From positions 1,004,340 through 1,068,339 of the forward strand of contig LNGK01000008.1 in assembly GCA_001510575.1 (NCBI GenBank): 64,000 nucleotides of DNA. Reading direction: 5' to 3'. Position numbers and translations under genes: made by a program. The notes under the pieces were generated by a model, which was given only the letters and a program-made list of their open reading frames with translations, was not told the DNA's origin and searched no databases. This DNA comes from Knoxdaviesia capensis. Its lineage: Eukaryota; Ascomycota; Sordariomycetes; Microascales; Gondwanamycetaceae. Shown here piece by piece: positions 21,666-31,513 of the stretch (within the stretch, counting starts at the first letter, position 1; the number at the start of each line of letters is the position of its first letter).

Positions 21666-23125
21666 CGGAGGAGGGGAGGGGAGGGGAGGAAAGGTGATGA
21701 AAGGCGTGATTTTTGGTGGTCGTCCTGGATGACCAACTGGATTTGGGCGAGGAGCAGAAGAAGAAGAAATGAAGAGGGAAGAGGGAAGAGGGAAGGGAGG
21801 GAAACAGAAGAACCGAAAAGCAGGAAGACACAACAGCTATCGAAGTGTTGTCAGCAATTCGAAATGCTCAACAAGAGGCTTTTGCTTGGCCGTCAAGAGA
21901 GGGTGCTTTTTTGAGGGAGGAAAAGACAGTCAAGAGAAAAGCGAGAGGGCAGAAACAGCAAGGAAAGAAAGAGGCTGACTTTGAAACCAGAACCAGAAAC
22001 CAGGAAAGACAAGACAAGACAGGTTCAGGTCGGTTCAGGGACCCCCACACTCATGTGATCAGATTATCACGATGGCAGCGAAAAAAAGAAAACAGAAAAA
22101 AAAGGAGAAGGCGAGGGACGGGAAGAAACACGGTTGGATGGATAACGAGGGGACCACGGTACGATTATATAGAAGAAAATACAATGCAATACAATAGCAT
22201 GGAGAAAGGCCCCTTGAACCATGGGACGAGAGACAACAACACCAAGATCAACAGTGTGCCGTCGGGATGCACGAACAGAACCAACAAACGGGCTTATCAC
22301 ACACATACACACGGCCACATATAATAGGGCCACGATATTGATGGAAGGGGAGGCGAGAGGGGTGCACAGAAAAACAAAAATCCGCAGACAGACGGAAGCC
22401 TCACTTTTGGTGTGTTGTCTATGCCATTGGGTTCCCATACACTTTCTCTGTGGAGCTTTTTTAAGTTTGGCGTCAAAGCTCCTCATCCTCCGCCCTCCCA
22501 TTCAGTGCATGTGGGATGCGTGTTTTCTGGTGTTAGTTAATTTGGGATATGAGCCGCCCGCCCGCCCCATGTGGGTGGCATAGGATATGTTCGTTTGTCT
22601 GATAAGAGAAAGCAAAAAAATAAAAATAAATAGATAAAAAACCCGGGATCGAGCTTCCGGGGGTGCCAGCAACTGGAACGTTAGAACATGGGTGGTGTGG
22701 ATTGGTTGCTGTGGGGGGGCGGAAGACGAGTGAGGGGGGGTTTTCATGTGGTTTGGTGATAGTTACATACATATATGTACGAGTGACAGATTCGCCAGCG
22801 TGTCTTTACAACTGTAAATACACTTGCCCTCAACATTCATCGTTCATCCAAGTGTGCTGATATCGTCCTTCTCCTAGCGAACATTAGTAGCGTTAACGCC
22901 ACCATTCTCTGTCCCGCCATTATAGCTAGAGATGTGGCGTGGGTGGCTGGCACTATCGACGACGGTCGTCTTGTCTCAGTACGTTAACAGCTAAACGACG
23001 TTCGAAGAGATCTAGACTGGTCTATCCCAAATAGAAGGAAAAAAAAATCCAAATCTCAAAAACGGGCAAAAGTCCAGGAAGGACTGGAAAGTCACCATCC
23101 AAATGAATCCACGCAGATACCCAAA
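21666..23125. other. Promoter region between dehydrogenase and uve1
   Basis: About 1.46 kb between divergent genes. The first 450 bp on + is almost pure purine with many GAA/AGG runs (pyrimidine-rich leader of the minus-strand dehydrogenase). The rest is mixed and A/T-richer next to uve1. No supported gene. Confidence 0.45.
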
Positions 23126-24482
23126 ATGTCCACCCAAGGGCCCTTCACCGGCCGCCTGGGCTACGTACGCTTCCCGCCCGTCTCCTCATTGTCCCATCAT
23201 ACACACACACACACACACACACAAGCCAAGCATGCTAACCCCCTCCCGCCAGGCCTGCCTCAACACATACCTAAGAACCGCCGACCCGCCGGTGTTCAGC
23301 TCGCGCACCTGCCGCATCTCCTCGATCCTGGAGCACCGCCACCCGCTGCAAGACCCGGCCGCCCCGGCCCACCCAACCAAGAACCGCCCGGACCGCAAAC
23401 AGCCGGCCAGCGTCGCCCGCGGCCTCGCCCACCTGCACCAGCTCGGCCTGGCCAACGTGCGCGATCTGGAGACCACGCTGCTGTGGAACGCCCACCACGG
23501 CATCCGCTTCTTCCGCGTGTCGTCCGACGTGTTCCCGTTCGCCAGCCACCCCGACCACGGCTACCCGCTGGCGCCGTTCGCGGCCCGCGCGCTCGCCGCC
23601 GTCGGCGCCGTTGCCGCCCGCACCCACCAGCGCCTCACCACCCACCCCGGCCAGTACGTGCAGCTGGCGTCGCCGCGCCGCGAGGTGGTGCGCGCCGCCG
23701 TGCGCGAGCTGGACTACCACCACGAAATGCTGCGGCTGATGCAACTGCCGCGCCAGCTCGACCGGGATGCCGTCACCGTGCTGCACATGGGCGGCACGTA
23801 CGGCGACAAGCCGGCCACGCTGGACCGCTTCCGCGCCGTGTGGCGCGGCCTGGCCGACGGCGTGCGCGCGCGCCTGGTGCTGGAGAACGACGATGTGTCG
23901 TGGTCGGTGCTGGACCTGCTGCCGCTGTGCGAGGAGCTCGGCATCCCGCTCGTGCTGGACTTCCACCACGACTCGATCGTGCCGTCGTACGAGCCGGCGT
24001 CCGACTCGGAGGATGCCGGTGCTGACGAGACAGAGAGACAGGCCGTTGATGTGTGCACGCTGTTCCCGCGGATCCGGGCCACGTGGACGAAGAAGGGCAT
24101 CACCCAGAAGATGCACCACAGCGAGCCGCGCGATGGCCCGCTTGCTTCGGCCCGGGACCGCCGCGCCCACTCGGCCCGCGTCCAGAAACTCCCGCCGTGT
24201 CCGCCGGATATGGACCTCATGATTGAAGCCAAAGACAAGGAGCAGGCCGTGCTCCAGCTGATGCGCACCTACAAGCTTCCAGGCTGGGACTCGTTCAACG
24301 ACGTCGTTCCGCATTCTCGGGAATTCAAGAGCGAGGACAGCGTTGACTCGGACGCAGATGGCGACCCTGAGAAACTGACCCAGGATATGCTCGGCGGCCC
24401 GCAGAAGCGCATCTTCTGGCCCGAGGGACACCAGGAGTGGCTGCAGCCGAAAAAGAAGCGGAAGCGGAAGGCCGAGGAGTAG
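23126..24482 (+). CDS. uve1: UV-damage endonuclease UVE1/UvdE
   Basis: TIM-barrel endonuclease that nicks 5' of UV photoproducts and some other lesions, starting excision repair independent of the NER pathway. Two exons, 23126-23164 and 23253-24482, give 422 aa. Intron 1 (88 nt) holds a CA repeat and a TGCTAAC branch point. It joins RLGY to ACLNTYLR, the conserved start of the family domain. Metal/active-site segments are LTTHPGQYVQLASP, LHMGGTYGDK, RLVLENDD, LDFHHDSI, KMHHSEPRDG and DLMIEAKDKEQAVLQL. The C-terminus is Lys/Arg-rich (KKKRKRKAEE), a likely nuclear signal. Known fungal homologs carry a long N-terminal extension before RLG; here only 9 residues precede it. Either the extension is lost or an upstream exon is missed. 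Confidence 0.93.
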
Positions 24483-25164
24483 GGGGGGTGTCCATTGGAA
24501 CACACTAGGGTTTAACCCTAGATGTCTATCTGTTTCGTCTTTTAATGGTATCAGCCACTATAACAGGACAGCCTTATAGCGCCCAATCTCCTCTATAAAC
24601 ACCGCAAAGTGCCACTGACCTCCACTGGAATGTGCGTGATGTGGGGAAAAACACGCCGAGGTTCCCTGCCCCCCCAATACGTAATCAACAATTTTGAAAT
24701 TTGGCTGTTCTCCAAACTCAACCCGGCCAAGCTCGGCTTTGATTTTGCGGAAAATTGATTTTCGATCACCAGATGCCAACTGAATCGTGACTTTCGCTTC
24801 ATAACCTCGTAGCCTCATCAACAGTTTCAAGTTTCCGTCGTTCTTTTTTATTTTTTTTTTCCGCTGTCAAGTTTCCTCTCTCTTTCTTCTACAAACTCGA
24901 GTTACTTCTTGTTCTCCTTGTATTTTTTATTCCTGCGCAACCATCGTCTGGTGTGCGCATGTTTTCTCTCTCCCAACGAGGCCCTCCGGTTTGTTGATGT
25001 TGTGGGGTTGGTGTGGTGCGTGCTCTGCTGATCTGATCACGGCTGTTGACATCTGACGTCGGCTGTAAAACACAATCCGCTCTCGAATCTCCCCTCCCGA
25101 TCCTTCCCTCCGTCCTCCGACAACACTCTCCTCCGGCCGCCGAAAACCCCACTCCTCGACCACC
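24483..25164. other. Interval uve1 to membrane-protein gene
   Basis: About 680 bp containing the uve1 3' region (including the telobox palindrome) and the promoter and C/T-rich leader of the 25165 gene. A 90-codon frame on the minus strand (24558-24830) has protein-like composition but no other support, so I do not call it. Confidence 0.45.
24505..24521. repeat. Inverted telobox palindrome after uve1
   Basis: CTAGGGTTTAACCCTAG is a 17-nt palindrome (one unpaired centre base) made of two facing TAGGGTT/AACCCTA half-sites, 22 bp after the uve1 stop. It may be a paired binding site for a TTAGGG-binding factor or part of a 3' hairpin. Confidence 0.6.
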
Positions 25165-26361
25165 ATGCCTCATCCGATCCGCGACGCCGCGCGCGCCGCG
25201 CACGCCGCCTGGTCCCGCTTCAGAGCCGGCTGGCACCGGCCGCCGCTGCACTTCCTCTCGTTCCGCTACCTCGTGATCATCCCCGTCCTGCTCGCCATCG
25301 CCACCGCCGTCCTGCTCTTCGTCTACTCCGACCTGAACATGGCCATGCTGTACTCGCAGTGCCGCTCGCGCGAGCGGCTGCCGCCGCTGAGCCACATCCC
25401 CGTGGTCGGCGCGCCGTCGTGCTTCCTGGTCAGCTACTTCGAGATGTCGGTCGCCTCGCACCGCGCCCGCGCCGTCATGACCGAGATCACCGCGTACGTG
25501 GCGGGGCTGCTGACCGTGTACACCGTCGAGGCCGCCCGCGTCTGCAACGCCAACAGCATCCTGATCGCGTCCCCGACCGGCCCCATGCTGATCTTCAACC
25601 TGCTCGGCGGCGCCGTGGTGTGGGAGCTGCTGATCGTGCCGGCCTTCTTCCACCGCGCGCGCGCAATCCTCGAGGCGCGCGAGGCGGCCGGCGCCGACGA
25701 GATCCGCGCGGCCCACCCGAACGACCCCGACCTGGGCCGCCACATGCGCCACCTGGTCGTCGACTCGGAGACCGTGGCCATTCCGGGCGCCGTGGCGCTG
25801 GGCTTCATCCTGCCGTCGCTGCTGATGATCTTCACCGGGTCGCCCGCGCTGGTGGCCGTGTGGCTGTTCTTCCCCGTGCTGGTGTCGCTGATCCGCAACC
25901 TGATCCGCCGCATCATCGCCCTGTCGGACCAGGAGGACGCCCAGAGCATGCACTTCGAGTCCAACTGGGCCTCGATCGGCATGGTGTACCTCGTGCCCGT
26001 GGTGTTTTCCGCCGTCGCCCACGTGTACCTCGCCTGGTCGCTGATCGCCGGCACCGACGACCGCAAGGAGATGACGCGGTCGACGCTGCGGTTCGTCGAG
26101 ATCGATATCGTCTTCACCGGCCTGACCGTGCTGTACTGGCTGCTGGTCGAGGCTGGTGTCCAGGTTGTCGGCGTGGTCATTCTCGGCTCGCTGATCCTGG
26201 GTCCCGGTGCCGGTATCTGCGCGGGCTGGATCTACCGCGAGGCCCTGCTGCTGTCGTATCTGCGGCAACATGCCGGCGACGCTAGCCCCGAGCGGCCACG
26301 CGATGCTGAGACGCCGGAGACGCCGGAGACGCCCGACGAAGAGTCTCCGCTTCTTCAATGA
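25165..26361 (+). CDS. Polytopic membrane protein, family not recognised
   Basis: Single exon, 398 aa. About seven to eight hydrophobic segments are visible: LVIIPVLLAIATAVLLFVYS (about 36-55), then spans starting near 112 (AYVAGLLTVYTVEAA), 135 (PMLIFNLLGGAVVWELLIVPAFF), 208 (AIPGAVALGFILPSLLMIF), 227 (PALVAVWLFFPVLVSLI), 272 (SIGMVYLVPVVFSAVAHVYL), 313 (IDIVFTGLTVLYWLLVEA) and 330 (VQVVGVVILGSLILGPGAGI). The N-terminus is basic. The C-terminus is a cytosolic-looking acidic repeat (ETPETPETP) ending DEESPLLQ, which fits an acidic dileucine sorting signal of the vacuolar/endosomal type. I do not recognise the family. Third positions are almost all G/C, so it is a strongly supported gene despite the unknown function. 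Confidence 0.8.
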   Translation: MPHPIRDAARAAHAAWSRFRAGWHRPPLHFLSFRYLVIIPVLLAIATAVLLFVYSDLNMAMLYSQCRSRERLPPLSHIPVVGAPSCFLVSYFEMSVASHRARAVMTEITAYVAGLLTVYTVEAARVCNANSILIASPTGPMLIFNLLGGAVVWELLIVPAFFHRARAILEAREAAGADEIRAAHPNDPDLGRHMRHLVVDSETVAIPGAVALGFILPSLLMIFTGSPALVAVWLFFPVLVSLIRNLIRRIIALSDQEDAQSMHFESNWASIGMVYLVPVVFSAVAHVYLAWSLIAGTDDRKEMTRSTLRFVEIDIVFTGLTVLYWLLVEAGVQVVGVVILGSLILGPGAGICAGWIYREALLLSYLRQHAGDASPERPRDAETPETPETPDEESPLLQ

Positions 26362-28386
26362 CGTGCCTCTCCCGTTGTGTTTGGTGTGTAGCCCATCTCT
26401 TCACAAACATTCACCCATGAACTTCCTCTCGTCCGCTTCTAGATTTCTCTGTCTCTTCTGAGGCCGTTTCTCTCTCACTGCAGTATATTAAAACCTCGCC
26501 CGGATCGTTTCGCTGTGCACGTGTACATTTTTCCCAGAGCACGAACGAACGTCAGTTAACTGTTTCACTTTGCTTTCTCTTTTTTTCTTTTTTTTTTTCT
26601 TTCTTTTTTTTTTGGTTTGGACTTTCTGCTTTTTGGCCCTTTCGTTTCAACGGAGGCCGGTTTGTTGTTGTACATATTTCGCGCTGGTTCTTCTGGTTTC
26701 ATCGGGCTCGGTGTTCATTGTCTGGGTCGTGCAATACTATTCGGTGCATTTGGAAGACCCGTGCTTGCCGGCTGAAGTGATGTGCCTCTGAAATCTTCAT
26801 CGTGAACTCGAGATCTCTCTGTGTCAGATCGACCAACTAGTCCCGGAACTATCCTTGTTAGCAGACGAACACACGAACAGGTTCCAGCAGAGAATTGAAC
26901 GGTTTCTCTGAGTTGAACCACGAATCTCATTGCCTTCCCGGATACTCCTCTCTATCTCCACTTCGTGAGGAGGAGTCCTCGCGCACAGCAATCGGCGTGT
27001 TTGGGATCCCTTGACCGAACACCAAGTTCCTCTTGGCCGGAGCCTATTCTTAGAACTCTGCCCCGCTGGTGTCTTGGGTTGGTTTCCTTGCTGCGACCTT
27101 TTGTCTTCGGGGTTGCCCCAAGACATCCGGCAACGCAAACCCACCACCAACCAAACACACACAAACGCAAACGCAAACGCAAACCCGGCATCCGTTGGGC
27201 CCCGGTTTCACCCGCCTGAATCCGCATAGTACATCCGGACCACCCACACCTCACCTCTTTTCTCCCTAGTGTTTGCCCATATCTCCCACGCAATCCCAAC
27301 AGAAAAGGGTCTCTCCCCCATTTCCCCCGATTCGAACAGCAAGTTCGGTGTACACCAAACACTGGCAGCGAAAATGATCCAAAAGGTCCAGGTCACCGCA
27401 TCTTCTGGTCGTGCAGACCGGGGGGGGCTCAAGTAGTAGAGTGGTCCAGGAGGTTTCGCTGTTCCCCCACTCGCTTGGCCGGGGCACCGACGTGTCTGCC
27501 CGGTATGCGTACAAGAGCAACAACCTCACAGAGAGGCTCAGGGAAAGCGTGGAGGAGGAGGGTACGGTTGGGACTCCGAGGGCGGGGCACGTAGAGTCGT
27601 GAGAGACATGTTCTGTTCTCTCTGTCGAGTCTCACTCGTGCATGCTCGTTGTCTCTGGTCCGGTGGTTTCCTGGCCCCGCGGGGCGTCTGGCCGTCTGGA
27701 TATCCGGGTATCTGAAGGCACGGCCTCGCATTGACCACACGCAGGTCTCGGTTGGGGCAGAGTCTTTGTTCTTCTCTTCCTTGTGTATCTTCCCTCCTAG
27801 AACCTTCTGTTTCTTGGAAGACCAGTTCCTGGCCCGATGCCCTCTTCCCCTCCCGAGGGGTCCAACAAAACAGGGACACCAGCCGATGTCTCACGGAGAA
27901 TGCAAACACGCTTGGAAAACATGAAATATCAATGCGAGCTTGCGTGCTCAACGAGACATGACAAATAAAGAAGGCCTCCCCCAAGGCTGTCCCACCCGAA
28001 ACGATCTCGATCCTGGCCAACGCGGGACGGCATATACGGCTCCAGCGGCTCGGGGGATGTGTCTCGAACATCCGCGGGCTGTGCGTGTGTCTGTGTATGT
28101 GTATGCACATATGTAGTGTTGCAGCCATGTGGTGCACACTAGAGACACCGAGTGTTGGGGGAGTCCCGGACGAAGCTATGGCATGAGGGGGGGGAGGCCA
28201 GGCATTGTCCCGGTCCGGGTATATATATGGGGTCATCTTGCCCCCTCATGGAATCCAGAACAGCTCTTGATATCTCCATCTTCACACAGTAGCAGCTCTC
28301 CTCAACTACACACGAATCTTTCTCCATCTACAACTTCTCAATAAAATTCCTTCACTTTTCCATATCCCATCACCTCGATATTCAAG
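26362..28386. other. Gene-poor interval with TATA box at right end
   Basis: About 2 kb. It has a T-rich 3' flank of the membrane-protein gene, then mixed sequence with a short CAAACG hexamer repeat (about 27161-27184). A clear TATA element (TATATATATGG, 28219-28230) lies about 160 bp upstream of the next ATG and presumably drives it. No coding region supported. Confidence 0.45.
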
Positions 28387-28911
28387 ATGGCTGGCATCCC
28401 CGTCGCAAGCTTCAGCACCGAAGCCGGTATCTCCGGCACCCTGGCCGGTCTCCTGGCCCCCGAGTTCGACCGTACGTACACACTTGCTTTCCCCCCCCCC
28501 TTCCCTCTTTCGACTCCCACAACCCCCGCCCCTCCTGACCTTAGAGTAGCACCACATACTAACTAGCCCCCCCCACCCACAGTCGTCCACACCGCGGTCG
28601 GCCTCGACGCGGCCCTGACCGAGCTCCCCGCCCTGTGCAGCGGCGACACCTCGGTGACCCCGGCGTCGGGCGTCGGCTCCAACACCGACCGCCCGGCCGC
28701 CGCCCGCAAGGTGCCCGCGGTGGTGTACTTCGCCGCCGGCGTGTCGCCGGCCGACGCCGCCGCCGTCTCCGCCAAGATCTCCGCGGCGGCGCCCTCCGTC
28801 AAGATCCTCGTGCTCAGCATCCCCGAGCTGGCGGCTGCCGGCATCACCGGGCCTGACCCGGTCGCGCTGACTGAGTACCTCAAGACCAAGTTTGTCCAGG
28901 TTACTGCGTAA
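28387..28911 (+). CDS. Small protein of unknown function (137 aa)
   Basis: Two exons, 28387-28471 and 28583-28911, with a GTACGT donor and CACAG acceptor; they join EFD to LVHTAVGL. It is an Ala/Val-rich alternating alpha/beta-like sequence (KVPAVVYFAAGVSPADAAAVSAKI, VKILVLSIPELAAAG) ending EYLKTKFVQVTA, with no signal peptide, membrane span or cysteine cluster. It suggests a small Rossmann-like or flavodoxin-like fold but I recognise no family. A strong TATA box about 160 bp upstream and a short CA-rich leader suggest a gene with high or inducible expression (inference). The same-frame ATG at the start of exon 1 is the first in the leader. Confidence 0.75.
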
Positions 28912-30549
28912 ATGCGTGGTCTTAGGCTGTTCAGAGGCTTTGCGGTCGCGTTGTGGAGATGGGGAGGGTGACTCCCTGGACGCGGCTATGCTGTTCTGGA
29001 TATAACGACGGTTACGGAGAGAAAGCGACGGACATGAAGACAACTTCCAGTCAGATACAATTTACCTGAACTCGGTCCAACTCGAACATGAAGCCAATGC
29101 CCTGTGAGACAAGTAATCTGTGCATCATGCCGTGGCACCATAAGTACGAAGCAACCCATAAGCGAACAAGCAACACAGACATGTAAACAACCACCCCCAG
29201 CCAGAGCAAGCTTGTGCACCCGTCCAAAGAAGACACAAGCCAAGAGTCCGGAGTAGCGGTGAGGAACATTCGTAGGGGAGATGGCAGGGCGTCTCGTTCA
29301 GCATCCCCATTGTGAGCTGTGTATTACACCAGCTGATAACGCCATCCAGGAACTTGTGTCTCACCACGTCCAAGGGGGGTTCCATTTCCCTTTCGCGCGG
29401 CTGGGGGAAGTAACCCTAGGTGAAGGGCAAGATGTACGGAGTCCCCGAAGAAGGGCGTTGGCGGGAGGTTAAACCCTAACTCAGCGATGTCCGGGACTAA
29501 AGCTTGGATGGTGGACCTCTGCACTCCACTTCGCCTTGCTTGCGCGCGTTTGGGCGATCTGGCCTGCTAGAAAGTCCACACCCAAATGCTGAACCGTCTA
29601 CCGTCCCCAGATGCATAGCATCATTCCAGGTCACTGGTGAGGGGCAAAGAGCAAAGCCTTGACTCAATACCCTTCGGCCTCCGGGTCGGGTATGCGAAAC
29701 ATCTCGCGATGACCAGGTCTCCCACAGTACAAACCCAATACTATTCACGCACTTCATCTTCCTCGTTCCAAGACACCCGTGGTCCGGCCTCCAAGTTCAA
29801 ACCCTATACGGGACGAACCCCGAGTGGGTCAGCCGGGTGGGTCAGCCCTACGGAGATTTTTCTCCCGTGCCGGGACCAGGGGGTTACTCTTTTTGCCTTT
29901 TCGCCGCTGTGGGGACGACACCCCGCGACCCAGTTATCACTACCAACTACTCACTCAACCTTTTGTGTGTTCACATATGAGATTCAAGTTGAATAATCTC
30001 ATATTTATTGAGAGATCGGAATATGAGAGGTGAAGGGGTATGTTCAAAGTGCAAGATATGACAACACCAAAACCAGTCTGGCTCTGCTATACACCAGCGA
30101 AAAAAAAAAAGTATCGAAGCGGTAGGAAATACAAATGTGTGTCATTAATAGTTATGAACTCCAAACGATGCTTTGATATCATGATTCAAGACGAAAGGAT
30201 ACGCGACGAAGCAAGAAAACAAAAAGAGAACAGGCCCCTCCCAAAATGAAACCCCTTAACTCTGTGATCATCCGAGGTATTGCATTACGTGGCGATTCTT
30301 TGCCGGAATAAAAGTCGTACTATCATGGAACGCCTATTTCCCCGCGGTAATATCCGAGAAAGAGGTGGCTTTGTGTAATGGAAGTTTCAAAAATGTGGTG
30401 TTCTGAGGGAGAACAGAAATGTGCCCGGAGGCTGTGCTTGTGCTCGTGTGCTCAGGAAGATTCGGAAAATTACCAGACCGGAGATGGTTTCATGATTAGA
30501 TAAAGAGAAGTATTGGTGGAAACTTGAAGAACAAAATTCGTTTCCGTCG
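28912..30549. other. Convergent gene-poor interval
   Basis: About 1.6 kb between the small-protein gene and the RING gene, which converge. Open frames are short and mutually overlapping. Two telobox-like words occur (TAACCCTAGG near 29410, TTAAACCCTAAC near 29470). I see no supported gene, RNA or repeat. Confidence 0.4.
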
Positions 30550-31513
30550 TCAGACCATTACGGCCAGGGCGGAGTGGCCGGTGGCAGAGTAGGAAGGGGA
30601 GCGATGTTGTCTCAAGGTGACCTGCACAGTGTTCCAGTATACCGTTCGACACAACGGGCAATCGTAGCGATTCAAGAGAAACCACGACATCAAGCAACGG
30701 GTATGGAACGAGTGGCGACACGTCCGCAGAGTCAGGATGTCCGAGTCAGAGGGCAGGTCCCGGCCTTTCTCTTTCGATTCTTGGTATTGGTGTATTATTC
30801 TCATGCCGGGCCAGGCACGGTTGCAGCATTGTGGTTCCGGATCGGGCGGAGGAGCACCCGGGGTTTGAAGCAGAAGCGGAGCGGTGGACCATGGCCAGTA
30901 GGTGAAAGTTCTGGAGGCCCAATTCGATAGCCGGGTCCGTATCGACTTTTTCTCGGCTTCGTCGGCACGTACGGCACAGGTTGTCGCCTCGTCTCCGGGA
31001 AGCTGATACAGAGGCCCGATACATATGGAACTGGAAAAAGAAGGTTAGGATGATCCTGAGAAATAGGTGGAATGAACTCCAGGTGGACGATTCTGCTCGG
31101 GAGGACTGAACAACAGTGTTGCGAGAACTCACCATTCGATCTCGCCGTCAATGTCCTGAGGACGGGATGCATTAGTCGGGTTCCATTTTAAGTTTGGCTT
31201 CCGGACTTCGGTGACTTGTGCCAAGCTTTCGCGGGCCCGGTTGAACGATCGCTCTGATGGGCGGAATTTGCGTCTTTCTCGATAATGTGCCGATACCACA
31301 CATACTCTAGATAGAGAGAAAAGAAGCAAAAAGACGGACAGGTTAGAAATGCCAGGTTCACGCGAGATATTTGCCTATTAAATAGAGAGTGGTTGGCCGC
31401 AGAATTGCGACGCAGTTGGATAGGAACTGTGGGGCTTGCACATACATCAAGGTGACGATCGCAAGTGTAACAAAGGAAATCAGGAGAATTACACCGCTAT
31501 CACTGACCGCCAT
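30550..31513 (-). CDS. Membrane-anchored RING-H2 E3 ubiquitin ligase
   Basis: Three exons, 31513-31362, 31306-31133 and 31030-30550, encode 268 aa. One N-terminal membrane anchor (residues about 8-24: VILLISFVTLAIVTLMY) is followed by a basic cytosolic segment and a C-terminal RING-H2: C109-x2-C112, then C213-R-H215-x2-H218-x2-C221-x11-C233-x2-C236 (CSIC ... CRHSFHTRC ... CPLC). The first C-x2-C is created only by splicing exon 2 to exon 3 (GAA-TG/T), which supports the intron border. The loop between ligands two and three is about 100 residues, much longer than usual, and Pro-rich. The domain should recruit a ubiquitin-conjugating enzyme at a membrane; the substrate is unknown. Confidence 0.85.

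Noticed and set aside
24558..24830. 90-codon frame on the minus strand between uve1 and the membrane-protein gene
   Set aside because: Reasonable residue composition but no homology I can recall and no room for its own promoter apart from the neighbour's leader.
23271..26358. Frames of 410 and 489 codons on the minus strand under uve1 and the membrane-protein gene
   Set aside because: His/Arg/Gly/Val-rich antisense shadows of G/C-rich genes with no domain.
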